A stretch of DNA of 64,000 nt, from assembly GCF_937123705.1 (NCBI RefSeq), contig NZ_CAKZKO010000200.1, positions 1 through 64,000 of the forward strand, given 5' to 3'. The DNA comes from an uncultured Paraglaciecola sp. Its GTDB lineage: Bacteria; Pseudomonadota; Gammaproteobacteria; Enterobacterales; Alteromonadaceae. Below, one piece after another: positions 1 to 10,759 of the stretch. Numbering within the stretch: position 1 is the stretch's first letter; each line of letters starts with the position of its first letter. The translations under genes and the position numbers were made by a program. The notes beneath the pieces were generated by a model that saw only the letters and a program-made list of their open reading frames with translations, searched no databases and was not told the DNA's origin.

Positions 1-340
<340 letters not shown>

Positions 341-410
341 AATATTAATACATGAATTTTTTTGGTGAACACTCATAACGTGAGTATCCACACAGATTGT
401 CTTGTTCTAA

Positions 411-423
411 TTGTTAAAGAGCA
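411..423 (-). promoter_or_regulatory. boxA antitermination element of the rRNA leader
   Basis: Minus strand TGCTCTTTAACAA about 70 nt upstream of the 16S 5' end. Confidence 0.8.
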
Positions 424-481
424 TGCTAACTGCGTTAGCGGCTTAAGATGCTGTCCGTGGACCCTCTCAAGCGGGAGGCGT

Positions 482-509
482 ATATTACGTCATTCCCTTT
501 TGATGTCAA
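482..509 (-). promoter_or_regulatory. rRNA operon promoter, proximal (P2-like)
   Basis: Minus strand TTGACA-N16-TAATAT followed by a GC-rich discriminator (ACGCCTCCCGC). Confidence 0.75.
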
Positions 510-645
510 CAATTTATTTTAAAATAAATTCAAATTAAATCTTGCTGCATCCCGCACCAATCATAGCCTAAGCTAATTTACAAAAGGTTAACAATGTTAG
601 CCATTTTGCGAGAGTCCTAAGTGGTCTCCCTTGAAGCGAGGGCGC

Positions 646-673
646 ATTATAGAGAGAACAGATTCCTATGCAA
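646..673 (-). promoter_or_regulatory. rRNA operon promoter, distal (P1-like)
   Basis: Minus strand TTGCAT-N16-TATAAT followed by GCGCCCTCGC discriminator. Confidence 0.7.
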
Positions 674-862
674 GCACTTATTTGAAATAAATGTTTAAGT
701 GGTTATTAATCCACCAAAACCACCTAAAAGCTTCTATTTTTTGAGCATGTTTTATAAAACTATTACTGATACATACTCATACAGTTTGCGTAAACCATAT
801 AAATGGGTACCATAAGTGCGCTTTTATTCTTATAACCATAATAATTTTTTAGGTACCGCCAC

Positions 863-1303
863 ATGAATCCATCTTTTGTTTTGAATATTTTTACCACTGT
901 TATTTTAGCTATTGTTCTTTATGTCATTATTCCCATAGTAGCTTCTGATATGCCCGCTCAATGGACAGCAGTAATAGGCGTATTAGTGGGAGGCCTAGTA
1001 GTCCCATCGATAGCTAAGTTTATTTCCTCATCCAAAGCGTCAAGCGAAGTATCCACACTTTATGTAGGCAACCTACCTTATCGCGCCAATGAAGAGGCTG
1101 TTCAAGAGCATTTTGAGCAGCAAGGAACCGTTATATCAGTCAGGCTTATGAAAGATCGCAGAACCGGGAAACGAAAAGGGTATGGATTTGTTGAAATGAG
1201 TACTAAGGGTGCGGATAAAGCCATAAAGAATTTGAACGATTCAACTTTTCAAGAACGAACATTGAAAGTAAGGCTTGCAAAAGACAAAGTTGAAGAAGCG
1301 TAA
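863..1303 (+). CDS. RRM-domain RNA-binding protein with two N-terminal transmembrane segments
   Basis: RNP motifs LYVGNLPY and GKRKGYGFVEM; hydrophobic N-terminus of about 55 aa. Confidence 0.85.
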   Translation: MNPSFVLNIFTTVILAIVLYVIIPIVASDMPAQWTAVIGVLVGGLVVPSIAKFISSSKASSEVSTLYVGNLPYRANEEAVQEHFEQQGTVISVRLMKDRRTGKRKGYGFVEMSTKGADKAIKNLNDSTFQERTLKVRLAKDKVEEA

Positions 1304-1320
1304 ATTTAATTCTCAATCCA

Positions 1321-1349
1321 AAAAGGCCAGCAATATGCTGGCCTTTTTA
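1321..1349. terminator. Bidirectional rho-independent terminator
   Basis: AAAAAGGCCAGCAATATGCTGGCCTTTTT between convergent genes. Confidence 0.85.
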
Positions 1350-1389
1350 TTTGGTGAGATAAACCACCACTGATTCAAAGTTCGAGTTC

Positions 1390-2790
1390 TTAAGATTGCT
1401 GTTCTGGTTGATAACCAATAGGTAAGTTGTTTATTAACTTTTGGTTAAACTCGTTAAACCGATGAATAGCAGATATCAAATCTGGTGTAGCCACCTCATC
1501 ACCTAGCTTATTAATCAATTCATTGATTACATTTTCATATGATTGGGTATCAGCGAGTCGACGCTTTGAACCTTCAAGAACATTTAGAAGTTTATCGAGA
1601 TATTCAGCGACGGGTTTAACCGCCTTAGCAGGATCGTTGTCTACTCCATCTTCATCGAAATGAGAAACCGTTTCGTAGGCTTTAATCACTTCAGTATTTT
1701 CTGCTTTTGTTAGCTGCAATGCGAAACTAGATAATTCCTGCTCATCAAACCCTAACTCTAAAGCTTGGTTGAACGCTGTCTCAATATCCCCGTTAAAGAA
1801 CTCTTCAGCCAAAGCATTAGAATCGGATACTAATTGACCAATCGCTTTAAGTTCATCGTCATCGAGTTCACCATTTACTGAAAATGATAATGAGCTCTCT
1901 TGGTAGAAAACCGCATTCCTCTGAACGGCTAAAGGTATCGGCTCTAAGGGTTCTTCAATCGAGTCAACCTCATCACCCGGTTCGAGTTCTGTTTCTATCT
2001 CAGAAAGCGGGGATTCAGACTCTGTGGTGGAAGCTATGGTTTGCTCAACTGGCTTTTTAGTTGCTACCTCTTTATCCTCTGGCTGTTGAACAGCTTCATA
2101 TATCTGATGCTGATTCAGCTCAAATTCACGCAGGTCTTCAAATCTTATATTCACACTATCACCATCTCTAGTACGAATATTCAATTCACCAGTCTGTTGT
2201 TTTGCGTAAGACACACTAGTACTGTTAACCACGGAGGAAGCAGTATTTTCTATACCAACAGTTTCAGAATTTAAAATGTCGTGCTTCAGATTAGCAATAC
2301 CTTCTTCAATCAGATGTTTACTTTTACTAATGCCTTCTGCGATTTCATCGTTTAAGAATCCACCCAAGTCCTTTTCAGCCAGTTTTATACCTTTAAGTAC
2401 ACCTGATGAAGCTTGCTCAAATAAGTCGTTCAACTCACCGACGTCAGCGCCGCGACTATGCGCATTCTTTATTGCACCACCAACAAAAGTGAGTACATTT
2501 TTCGCAATTTCTTCGAAATCAAATAAAGACGCTTCAGACTCATTAGACTCTGGAGCTGAAAAGTCAGGCCTTTTCCTGTCGACCTCTAAGGTGTTATTTA
2601 AAGCGTTCGAATATATATGCATACCCAAAGATGCGCTGGAACTGAATTGATCAACTCGCTGTAAAGCATGGCTATTCAAGCCAGTAATAGCCTGCTTTAA
2701 ACCCGCGTCACGCAGTTGATTCTTAATACTATCATCCCCAATATGTTGGGGTTTATTACCTAAAAAAGCTTTTAATTGACTAATGTTCAT
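1390..2790 (-). CDS. DUF5610-like hypothetical protein
   Basis: Long ORF (466 aa), acidic; N-terminal region resembles DUF5610 proteins. Confidence 0.6.
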   Translation of the reverse strand: MNISQLKAFLGNKPQHIGDDSIKNQLRDAGLKQAITGLNSHALQRVDQFSSSASLGMHIYSNALNNTLEVDRKRPDFSAPESNESEASLFDFEEIAKNVLTFVGGAIKNAHSRGADVGELNDLFEQASSGVLKGIKLAEKDLGGFLNDEIAEGISKSKHLIEEGIANLKHDILNSETVGIENTASSVVNSTSVSYAKQQTGELNIRTRDGDSVNIRFEDLREFELNQHQIYEAVQQPEDKEVATKKPVEQTIASTTESESPLSEIETELEPGDEVDSIEEPLEPIPLAVQRNAVFYQESSLSFSVNGELDDDELKAIGQLVSDSNALAEEFFNGDIETAFNQALELGFDEQELSSFALQLTKAENTEVIKAYETVSHFDEDGVDNDPAKAVKPVAEYLDKLLNVLEGSKRRLADTQSYENVINELINKLGDEVATPDLISAIHRFNEFNQKLINNLPIGYQPEQQS

Positions 2791-2953
2791 GGCAGATACC
2801 TCACTATCCTCATCTTACTCTATCGACCGCCTCCCTATAATACTTTAGCGCGATTTGATTAAAATTTGTCCTATGTCTGAATATATAGATATTGCAGACT
2901 GCCTAAAAACACTTTAAGTTGCGCGCATTGAATACCAAAGATAGAGGAACAAC

Positions 2954-4054
2954 ATGCGGCCAACTGAGATCCAGGCAAGCAGCTATTCTGAACAACTGCA
3001 AAATAAAACAACGTTTATAAAAGACAATTTTGCCCAACATCCAATGCCTGAGTTGGAAATATTTGCATCAGAGCCGCTACATTATAGATTGCGCGCCGAA
3101 TTTAGACTTTGGCATGATGGTGATGAACTGCATCACATAATGTTTGATCAAGCAACTAAACAAAAGTACCAAGTACACCACTTTCCACCAGCCTGCATAC
3201 TTATTAATGAGGTTATGGTTGATTTAATTTTGTTGCTTAAAAATAATGAGCCAGCAAGACGAAAGTTATTTCAGGTTGACTACTTAGCCACAATTAGTGG
3301 AGAAATCATTGTGTCTTTGCTGTATCACAAAGCATTAGATGAGCAGTGGGTAGACGTCATGCAAGAAATCCGTTCTACACTAAGAAAAAAATACAAAATT
3401 GATATTATTGGCCGCGCTAAAAAACAAAAGATTGTACTGAATAAGGACTATGTTACCGAAGAGTTAACCATCAATCAGCGGAACTTCACCTTCAAACAAA
3501 TCGAGAATAGTTTTACTCAGCCTAATGCTCATGTAAATACTAAAATGATTGAATGGGCATTGGATATTACTCAAAACACCAGTGGCGACTTACTTGAGCT
3601 ATATTGTGGTGCAGGAAACTTCTCTATACCTCTCGCTCAAAATTTTGAAAAAGTACTAGCAACAGAAATATCTAAAACATCTGTAGCTGCTGCGCAAGAC
3701 AACATCTTGCAAAATAATATCAAGAACCTAAAGATTGTGCGGATGTCGAGTGAAGAATTTGTTGAAGCACAACAAGGTGTACGAGAATTCCGTCGTTTAG
3801 CAGGTATTAACTTAACCGATTATCAGTGCAAAACCGTATTGGTTGATCCCCCTCGAGCGGGTTTAGATGACAGTACAGTGGATATGGTAAGCCAATATGA
3901 AAACATTGTTTATATTTCGTGTAACCCAGACACACTTAAACACAACCTCGACACACTTTTAAAAACTCATGTTGTGACTCGATTTGCCTTATTCGATCAA
4001 TTTCCTTATACACACCATGCAGAATGTGGCGTCTACTTACAGAAGAAAAGCTAA
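2954..4054 (+). CDS. trmA: tRNA (uracil-5-)-methyltransferase
   Basis: [18 protein letters not shown] motif; [11 protein letters not shown] and YISCNPDTL motifs of TrmA. Confidence 0.95.
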   Translation: MRPTEIQASSYSEQLQNKTTFIKDNFAQHPMPELEIFASEPLHYRLRAEFRLWHDGDELHHIMFDQATKQKYQVHHFPPACILINEVMVDLILLLKNNEPARRKLFQVDYLATISGEIIVSLLYHKALDEQWVDVMQEIRSTLRKKYKIDIIGRAKKQKIVLNKDYVTEELTINQRNFTFKQIENSFTQPNAHVNTKMIEWALDITQNTSGDLLELYCGAGNFSIPLAQNFEKVLATEISKTSVAAAQDNILQNNIKNLKIVRMSSEEFVEAQQGVREFRRLAGINLTDYQCKTVLVDPPRAGLDDSTVDMVSQYENIVYISCNPDTLKHNLDTLLKTHVVTRFALFDQFPYTHHAECGVYLQKKS

Positions 4055-4668
4055 TCTGGGTTTGGTATAACATTAGCTTGCATGGCACCATTTACCACAA
4101 ACCTCAATTGCTGTTTTACTCGCTGAGCAACATTAACTTGTTGCTCAGCAGTGGCATCAAGGGCCTCAGCTCCTGCACTAAAAACCAGTTTGACCATAGC
4201 TTCTGCTTGAAGGTTAGCGATATCGTAAGGCAATCCAGTTGTGGATATAGTGTAATCAGTCAACTCAACAGTAAAATGTTTTATTTCTCGCAATACTGCT
4301 GCTCTAAATGCCATTGATGTACCTGTATGCTCTCGCAATAACAGTCTGAAAACATTGTTGTTTGCGGTTATAAACTCCATAAATGTATTGACTGATGTAT
4401 TGATCACTCCACCACCAGAAGCAATTCTAACCCTAGCTTGACGCATTAGTTGTCGCAATGCCAAACCAGCTTCATCCACTAAGGTTAAGCCTAATTCGTC
4501 AATATCTTTAAAGTGTCGATAAAAAGATGTAGGTGCAATACCTGCAGCCCTTGCCACTTCCCTAAGGCTGATGCTAGATAAACTACGTTGTTCATCTAAC
4601 AGCGAAAATGCAGCCTCTATAATAGAGCGCCGAGTGCGCAACTTTTGTTGTTGTCGAGTCAATAGCAA
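4051..4668 (-). CDS. fabR: HTH-type transcriptional repressor FabR (TetR family)
   Basis: TetR HTH ([35 protein letters not shown]); next to a desaturase and a FabR-like operator. Confidence 0.9.
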   Translation of the reverse strand: MLLTRQQQKLRTRRSIIEAAFSLLDEQRSLSSISLREVARAAGIAPTSFYRHFKDIDELGLTLVDEAGLALRQLMRQARVRIASGGGVINTSVNTFMEFITANNNVFRLLLREHTGTSMAFRAAVLREIKHFTVELTDYTISTTGLPYDIANLQAEAMVKLVFSAGAEALDATAEQQVNVAQRVKQQLRFVVNGAMQANVIPNPD

Positions 4669-4790
4669 GGCCTATCACGTATGGCTGTTCAATATGTTGT
4701 AAATTCTAACGTGAATAAGCTCAACATTTACAGAAGAAATATCCACAAAATACATATAGCGCTTGCGAAACCTGCAAGGCAACGTAAAAT

Positions 4791-4808
4791 AGCGTACACA
4801 TGTAAGCT
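4791..4808. promoter_or_regulatory. Putative FabR operator
   Basis: AGCGTACACATGTAAGCT, imperfect palindrome AGCnTACA-N2-TGTAnGCT in the fabR/desaturase intergenic region. Confidence 0.7.
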
Positions 4809-4827
4809 GAAATTATAAATTAGAGAA

Positions 4828-5964
4828 ATGAAAAAACCACGTTTGATACTTACCAATATTTTGGTTTTTGTAATTACCGGCCTTATAGCGGCGGTTTTAG
4901 TGCCATTTGAGGCATTTACTAATGGCTTTGACACCTTTGAAGTGGTGGCTTGTTTAGTTTTAATTTATTTTTCAGGGATGTCTATCACAGCCGGATACCA
5001 CCGCTTGTGGTCACACAAAGCGTTTCAGGCCAACGTTTTTGTTAGGGTCGTTTTGGCAGTTGGTGGTGCCATGTCGTTACAAAATAGCATATTACATTGG
5101 TGTTCGGATCACCGTATTCACCACAAACATGTTGACGACAACGAGCAAGATCCATATTCAGCCAAAAAAGGCTTTTGGTATTCACATATAGGTTGGATGT
5201 TAAGAGAGTATCAAGTTCACCGTTATGCTGATTATAGTAACTGTCGTGATCTGCAAAAAGACTCAGTGGTCATGTGGCAACATAATAACTATTTAAAAAT
5301 CATGCTTTGCGCCAACTTTGGCATACCATTATTACTAGGATGGATAAATGGCGATATCTGGGGAATGCTGCTGTTAGCTGGGGTGTTCCGTTTGGTTGTA
5401 GTGCATCATGTTACTTTTTTCATCAACTCCCTGGCTCATATTTGGGGCAAACAACCTTACACCGATAAAAATACTGCCCGGGATAACGATATTCTAGCCT
5501 TTTTTACTTTTGGTGAGGGCTATCATAATTTTCATCACATCTTCGAGTATGACTACAGAAATGGTGTCAAATGGTGGCAGTTTGATCCCACAAAATGGCT
5601 CATTAGAGGTTTATCTTTTATTGGTTTAACCAGCAATCTTAGACGTTGCTCAGAAGAAAGAATTGAAAAAGCAAAAGCTGCCATGCAACTAAAATTGGCT
5701 CAGGAAAAAATTGCAAAACTTGCCGATGCTGACGAAATTTTGGTCAAAGTACAACGGGAGTACGAACTCTTAGCTCAACGTATGACCGATTATTATGCCG
5801 CTAAGAAACAACTTATGACCATCAAGAAACAAAGCTTAAAACGCAGCTATGAAAACTTAGAAGTACACTACAAATATAAAGAATTAAAACAGAGCTTAGC
5901 GTTACAAAAGCAAAAATGGCTACAACTTAGTCAATTCGACTTTTTACCCGCAGTTGCTGAATAA
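4828..5964 (+). CDS. Membrane fatty acid (acyl-CoA delta-9 type) desaturase with C-terminal coiled-coil extension
   Basis: His boxes HRLWSHK, HRIHHKHVD, HNFHH; multiple TM segments. Confidence 0.92.
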   Translation: MKKPRLILTNILVFVITGLIAAVLVPFEAFTNGFDTFEVVACLVLIYFSGMSITAGYHRLWSHKAFQANVFVRVVLAVGGAMSLQNSILHWCSDHRIHHKHVDDNEQDPYSAKKGFWYSHIGWMLREYQVHRYADYSNCRDLQKDSVVMWQHNNYLKIMLCANFGIPLLLGWINGDIWGMLLLAGVFRLVVVHHVTFFINSLAHIWGKQPYTDKNTARDNDILAFFTFGEGYHNFHHIFEYDYRNGVKWWQFDPTKWLIRGLSFIGLTSNLRRCSEERIEKAKAAMQLKLAQEKIAKLADADEILVKVQREYELLAQRMTDYYAAKKQLMTIKKQSLKRSYENLEVHYKYKELKQSLALQKQKWLQLSQFDFLPAVAE

Positions 5965-5989
5965 CCAGATAATACCAGTAAGGTCACAC

Positions 5990-6028
5990 CTTGAGTAATG
6001 TTAGTCAGCATGACTAGCATTACTCAAG
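5990..6028. repeat. 39-bp near-perfect inverted repeat (18-bp arms, 3-nt loop)
   Basis: CTTGAGTAATGTTAGTCA-GCA-TGACTAGCATTACTCAAG, 17/18 arm match. Confidence 0.9.
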
Positions 6029-6050
6029 CAAGATAGATTTGGAGTTTGCA

Positions 6051-6638
6051 ATGGCGGATAAAGTTGACATTATCTCCCAAGTCAAAAAATGCTCTGAATG
6101 TTACAAATCACTGCCTTTTCCACCTAAACCCATATTGCAATATTCAACGAATGCAAAGATCATTCTTATTGGTCAAGCACCGGGTATTAAAGCTCATCAA
6201 ACAAATAAACCTTGGAATGATGCTTCTGGAGATAGGTTACGTTTGTGGTTAAACATGACAGAGCAAGCTTTTTATGACAGTAACATTTTGTCTATTGTAC
6301 CTATGGGATTTTGTTATCCCGGGAAAGGACATTCTGGCGACTTACCTCCAAGACCAGAATGTGCACCTAAGTGGCAAAGGTTTTTGGTACCACAAAATAC
6401 TTCAAAAGTGACTCTGCTAGTGGGCAAGTACGCCCAAGATTATTACTTAAAAGACCAAAAAACACTCACCGAACGGGTTAGAAACTGGCAAGAGTACCAA
6501 CCTAAATTTTTGCCATTGCCACACCCGTCACCAAGAAATAATATTTGGCTCAAAAAGAATAACTGGTTTGAAACCCAGGTATTGCCACAGATGCAAAAAA
6601 TACTGCAAACCAAAATCCCAAATAACACCAAGAATTAA
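6051..6638 (+). CDS. Uracil-DNA glycosylase family protein
   Basis: IILIGQAPGIKAHQTNKPWNDASGDRL motif, LPLPHPSPRN motif; start set at ATG 6051 behind GGAG. Confidence 0.85.
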   Translation: MADKVDIISQVKKCSECYKSLPFPPKPILQYSTNAKIILIGQAPGIKAHQTNKPWNDASGDRLRLWLNMTEQAFYDSNILSIVPMGFCYPGKGHSGDLPPRPECAPKWQRFLVPQNTSKVTLLVGKYAQDYYLKDQKTLTERVRNWQEYQPKFLPLPHPSPRNNIWLKKNNWFETQVLPQMQKILQTKIPNNTKN

Positions 6639-8866
6639 CTCTCTTGCGAGGCTAAAAATTCAAGCAACTGTTCAAATGGCATAGGTTTAGCAAATAAAAA
6701 TCCTTGAGCTTCATCACAGCCTAATTTCAACATATAACTAGCTTGTTCTCGTTTTTCGACACCTTCTGCAATTGTAGATAACCCTAGTCGATTGCCTAAG
6801 GTCACTATAGTTTCAGCAATAAACGCAGCTTTACCAGGCGTAATTTCGTTAATGAAAGAACGATCGACTTTTAAACGATCGAGTGGCAACTTTTGTAAAT
6901 AACTCATAGACGAGAAACCCGTACCAAAATCATCAACCGCCACTTTAACACCAAACTGCTTTAACTCGCTTAGGGCCTCAATTACGATTTGAGGTTCATC
7001 CATTACCACACTTTCAGTAATTTCTAATTCAATCCTATCGGGCGCTACAGCGTGTTCTGTTATGATATTTTTCACTGTATCAATAAAGTTTGGATCTCTA
7101 AACTGAGGCATGGAAATATTCACTGCCATACGCAAACTTGTATATCCGAGTTTACTGAGGGCACTTAACTGTCGGCATGACTCTTCAAGAACCCAGATAC
7201 CGATATCAATAATTTGTCCAGAGTATTCGGCTAAAGGTACAAATACGGCAGGAGATACAAAACCACCATCAGATGTTGGCCATCTCAGTAATGCTTCCAT
7301 TCCTACAATTTTTTCAGTCACCAAATCAACTTGAGGTTGATACCAAAGCTGTAACTTTTTAGCGTCAAAGTCTCTGGTCAACTGCCTGATCATATCCAAA
7401 CGCCAAGTCGTTTCTTGCTCCATTTCTGGAGCGTAATACTCAAAATTTGCCTTCAGGTTTTTCTTAGCAATGTTTAGGGCAATATTAGTCTGTTTTAAAA
7501 TATTAATGCCGGTTTGTGGTACTCCCTGCAACCGACAAAAACCAAAACAGGCCGACAGAGGCAAAGTGTGTTCCCCTGCTTTAAAGGGGGCAGCAAACAT
7601 TTGATTTAATATTTGTGGATTAACATCAGCTTCTTCACCAATTAGACCAAACACGTCAGAGCCAATACGCCCTATTTCAACCTTGTCTGAAAACGTTTCT
7701 TCTAAACGTTTAGTGACAGCAAGCAAAGTATTATTACCCGCCTCTTGCCCTAACCCATCATTGATATCGGCAAAATGATTGATATCTATTAATGCCACTA
7801 GTGCTTTTTCACTGCTGCTTTTAGTGGCACCGCATTCGTCAAGGAGATTAATAAACTCACTACGATTAGGCAGCTTAGTTAACCAATCTTTAAAAGCCGC
7901 AGTACGAAGTTGATGGAACAGATTAACATTTTCATATCCTATAGAAATACTCGACAAAAATACTTCAAGTAGTTGTTGGTCAACAACACTTATCCCTCTA
8001 CCTACCTGCAAAAATACCGCGGCCTCGTATCCTGAACTACTCAGGTAAAGAACTGAAAACTCGTTTTCAAATATGTGCTTTTTGAGCTGTAAACAACTAG
8101 TCACATATTTGACTATGCGTTCGTTATGTAAACTCTCTAGCTTTTTATTGATGTAAGGAGCAAATTCACCTGCCGCTCCAAGCACATACACACCATCATC
8201 ATCTTTATCTAACACTGATCCCGCTTTTGCACACACCACACCACCGGTTTCTAAGCCTATTAGTGAGCTTATTTGCGTCACTACGCCTTCGCAAAAATTC
8301 CTAACCGAGTGTTCTTCCATTAAATTTGCAGCTGAAGTGATAATTTGTTGTAGGCCCTTGCGGCTTTGATTAATGGATAATATTTGTTGATAAGAGCGCA
8401 AGGAGGCGATAATGGTTGTTACCAACTTACTGCGAGTCAGCTCAGTTTTGGTTTTATAATCATTAATATCGTAGTCTTTAATCACTTGTTCTTCGGGAGC
8501 ATAACCGGGCTGCCCTGTACGTAAAATGATGCGAGGCTCCAAAATTTTCATTTCTTCGCGCATTTTTTTTGCCACAGTTAACCCAGCGTCGTCGGCTTCC
8601 ATAACGACGTCCAGCAATATAATAGCGATAGAAGAACCCATTTCAGCGATTATTTTTAACGCTTCATCGCCAGAATAGGCATGAATAAAATGTAAGACCT
8701 TATCGTTGACAACCAAATCCGATAGCGCTAATCGAGTAACGGCATGTATTTCTTCGTCATCGTCGACAACCAGTACGTTCCACCTTCCAGATACATTAGC
8801 GGTGCTCGAGTGAGTGTCTTCTGACAAAAATATTAGTTCGTCATTATCATATTTATTAGAGCTCAT
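6635..8866 (-). CDS. Response regulator, DUF3369 plus GGDEF(degenerate)-EAL protein
   Basis: N-terminal REC (ILLDVVMEADDAG), DUF3369-like middle, GSDVF in place of GGDEF, EALLRW EAL domain. Confidence 0.88.
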   Translation of the reverse strand: MSSNKYDNDELIFLSEDTHSSTANVSGRWNVLVVDDDEEIHAVTRLALSDLVVNDKVLHFIHAYSGDEALKIIAEMGSSIAIILLDVVMEADDAGLTVAKKMREEMKILEPRIILRTGQPGYAPEEQVIKDYDINDYKTKTELTRSKLVTTIIASLRSYQQILSINQSRKGLQQIITSAANLMEEHSVRNFCEGVVTQISSLIGLETGGVVCAKAGSVLDKDDDGVYVLGAAGEFAPYINKKLESLHNERIVKYVTSCLQLKKHIFENEFSVLYLSSSGYEAAVFLQVGRGISVVDQQLLEVFLSSISIGYENVNLFHQLRTAAFKDWLTKLPNRSEFINLLDECGATKSSSEKALVALIDINHFADINDGLGQEAGNNTLLAVTKRLEETFSDKVEIGRIGSDVFGLIGEEADVNPQILNQMFAAPFKAGEHTLPLSACFGFCRLQGVPQTGINILKQTNIALNIAKKNLKANFEYYAPEMEQETTWRLDMIRQLTRDFDAKKLQLWYQPQVDLVTEKIVGMEALLRWPTSDGGFVSPAVFVPLAEYSGQIIDIGIWVLEESCRQLSALSKLGYTSLRMAVNISMPQFRDPNFIDTVKNIITEHAVAPDRIELEITESVVMDEPQIVIEALSELKQFGVKVAVDDFGTGFSSMSYLQKLPLDRLKVDRSFINEITPGKAAFIAETIVTLGNRLGLSTIAEGVEKREQASYMLKLGCDEAQGFLFAKPMPFEQLLEFLASQES

Positions 8867-9079
8867 TTACATTCCATATAGGTCGAAATCCTACTGCCAG
8901 TATCAAGCGAGACTTACCTTTAAAGTCACATCCCCTCAATACAACACGAAGAAAATTTATGACAACACAAAATAATTTGCCAGTATTAATCAAATTTAAC
9001 ATTTTTATTTGCTCATGTAATAAGAATTAACGCAATATAGTTGGTAATACACTAAATTGGGAACACGGTTTAAAGCGTT

Positions 9080-9979
9080 ATGAAAATTGAGTCTAACTCT
9101 CCATCTATTACAAATAATGTGACATCTACGCCACCCCAAAAAGACATGGCCGGTGTAAACACATCTAAAACCCAATCTAAAAATAAATTAAGCAGACATT
9201 CCACTCAAAAACGCATTACCTTTTGGTTCTCCCAAGCAGGAATACAACAAAGTAACCGCACCCAAGAAACCACCAGCTTAGATGACAAAGTTAGACGTAA
9301 GAAAGCGCTATTAGCCGAACGCAAAATAAGCAACCTTCAAAATATTCTTGGTAGGGCTTTAGATTTTTGCCTAGATGACGGCAATACAGAAGAATTAGAT
9401 CCCGATTGGTTTTTTAGTTTTGTAAAAATGGCCGAGGAAATATATTCTCCCGCCATGCAAGAGCTTTGGGGCAAAATTTTTGCAGTTGAAACAGCGAGGC
9501 CTGGCAGCTTTTCCTTAAAGACTCTAGGTTTATTAAAACAACTAACCCAAAAGGATGCGCAAATTTTTCGTAATGCGGTTAATTTAACGAGCAGACGTAA
9601 GGGAGAGTCATCGCCTAAAATTTTACTAGGATATTATCAAAAAACCAGTATCTGGTCTTTTTTCAGCTCCCATAAAGAGCACAGACTTAACCTTGCAGAG
9701 TTTGGTTTAGGATACCCAGATATATTGTCGTTGATGGATTTAGGCTTAATTCACCAAAGCGAGATTGAGTCTGGCGAACTGCCTGTCAATATTTCCACTG
9801 AATGGCGCTGTGCAGGACAGTCACTAGGTTTATCAGCAAAACGTAATGGCACCACAATGGTTTATTATAAGTTCACCACTACAGGAGCTGAATTGTGTAA
9901 ATTGGTGACACAAAAGCGACAAGACACTTATGTAAAGTCGCTTAGGGCCATATTAGACAATACTTTTGATATTCTCTAA
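9080..9979 (+). CDS. TIGR03899 family protein
   Basis: Conserved DPDWFFSFVKMAEEIYSPAMQELWGKIFAVETARPGSFSLKTL block. Confidence 0.7.
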   Translation: MKIESNSPSITNNVTSTPPQKDMAGVNTSKTQSKNKLSRHSTQKRITFWFSQAGIQQSNRTQETTSLDDKVRRKKALLAERKISNLQNILGRALDFCLDDGNTEELDPDWFFSFVKMAEEIYSPAMQELWGKIFAVETARPGSFSLKTLGLLKQLTQKDAQIFRNAVNLTSRRKGESSPKILLGYYQKTSIWSFFSSHKEHRLNLAEFGLGYPDILSLMDLGLIHQSEIESGELPVNISTEWRCAGQSLGLSAKRNGTTMVYYKFTTTGAELCKLVTQKRQDTYVKSLRAILDNTFDIL

Positions 9980-10009
9980 ATAGTCTTATAAACGCTGCTG
10001 CCAACGTCG

Positions 10010-10759
10010 CTAGATACCATCTCCAAATTCATGCAGACCACACTCTCTTTTCAACCCAAAGAACCGAGTATCTTGTTCATTCATGCCTTCTTCTAATGAA
10101 CGAGTACTATGCCAGTCTCCAATTGAGACATAACCTTGCTCCCATAGCGGGTGATAAGGCAAATCATGTTGTTTCAAATACATATGTACGTCTTTGTTCG
10201 ACCAATCAATAATGGGGTAAATTTTGTATTGATTCTGTAACTTCTGCACCACAGGCAAGCTTTCTCGCATATCCGACTGACTACGACGTAACCCTGCAAA
10301 CCAGCTTTTTACTTGTAATTCCTGCAACGCTTGTTGCATCGGAGCAACTTTGTTAAGGGCGTTGTACTTTTCAATACCTTCAACACCCTGCTGCCACATT
10401 TTTCCCAATCGCGCTTCTTGCCAAGCAGCAGATAGTTCGGAGCGATACACTTTAAGGTTTAGGTTTAGGCGCTGCGTTAAGGAATCTACAAACTGATAGG
10501 TTTCAGGAAACAAGTAGCCAGTATCTGTCAAAACCACTGGGATATCAGGGTACTGCTGAGTCACCATATGCAACATCACAGCGGCTTGCGCACCAAAGCT
10601 CGATGACAGCATAAAATTTTGCGGCAAATGTTGTAACGCCCACTCAACACGTTGCATAGCCGACTGGTCCTCAAGCCACAGATTAGTTTGTTGTAATTCA
10701 TCGCCAGAAATTTTCATATCAACAAAATCGACAACATTAGATTGAATAGCTTGGGTCAT
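10010..10759 (-). CDS. cysH: Phosphoadenylyl-sulfate (PAPS) reductase
   Basis: [38 protein letters not shown]-terminus; downstream of cysI. MTQAIQSN start preferred. Confidence 0.95.
   Translation of the reverse strand: MTQAIQSNVVDFVDMKISGDELQQTNLWLEDQSAMQRVEWALQHLPQNFMLSSSFGAQAAVMLHMVTQQYPDIPVVLTDTGYLFPETYQFVDSLTQRLNLNLKVYRSELSAAWQEARLGKMWQQGVEGIEKYNALNKVAPMQQALQELQVKSWFAGLRRSQSDMRESLPVVQKLQNQYKIYPIIDWSNKDVHMYLKQHDLPYHPLWEQGYVSIGDWHSTRSLEEGMNEQDTRFFGLKRECGLHEFGDGI

Noticed and set aside
2041-2650. Plus-strand ORFs 2041..2274 and 2276..2650
   Set aside because: Antisense to a long well-formed minus-strand CDS (1390..2790); low-complexity translations with no motif.
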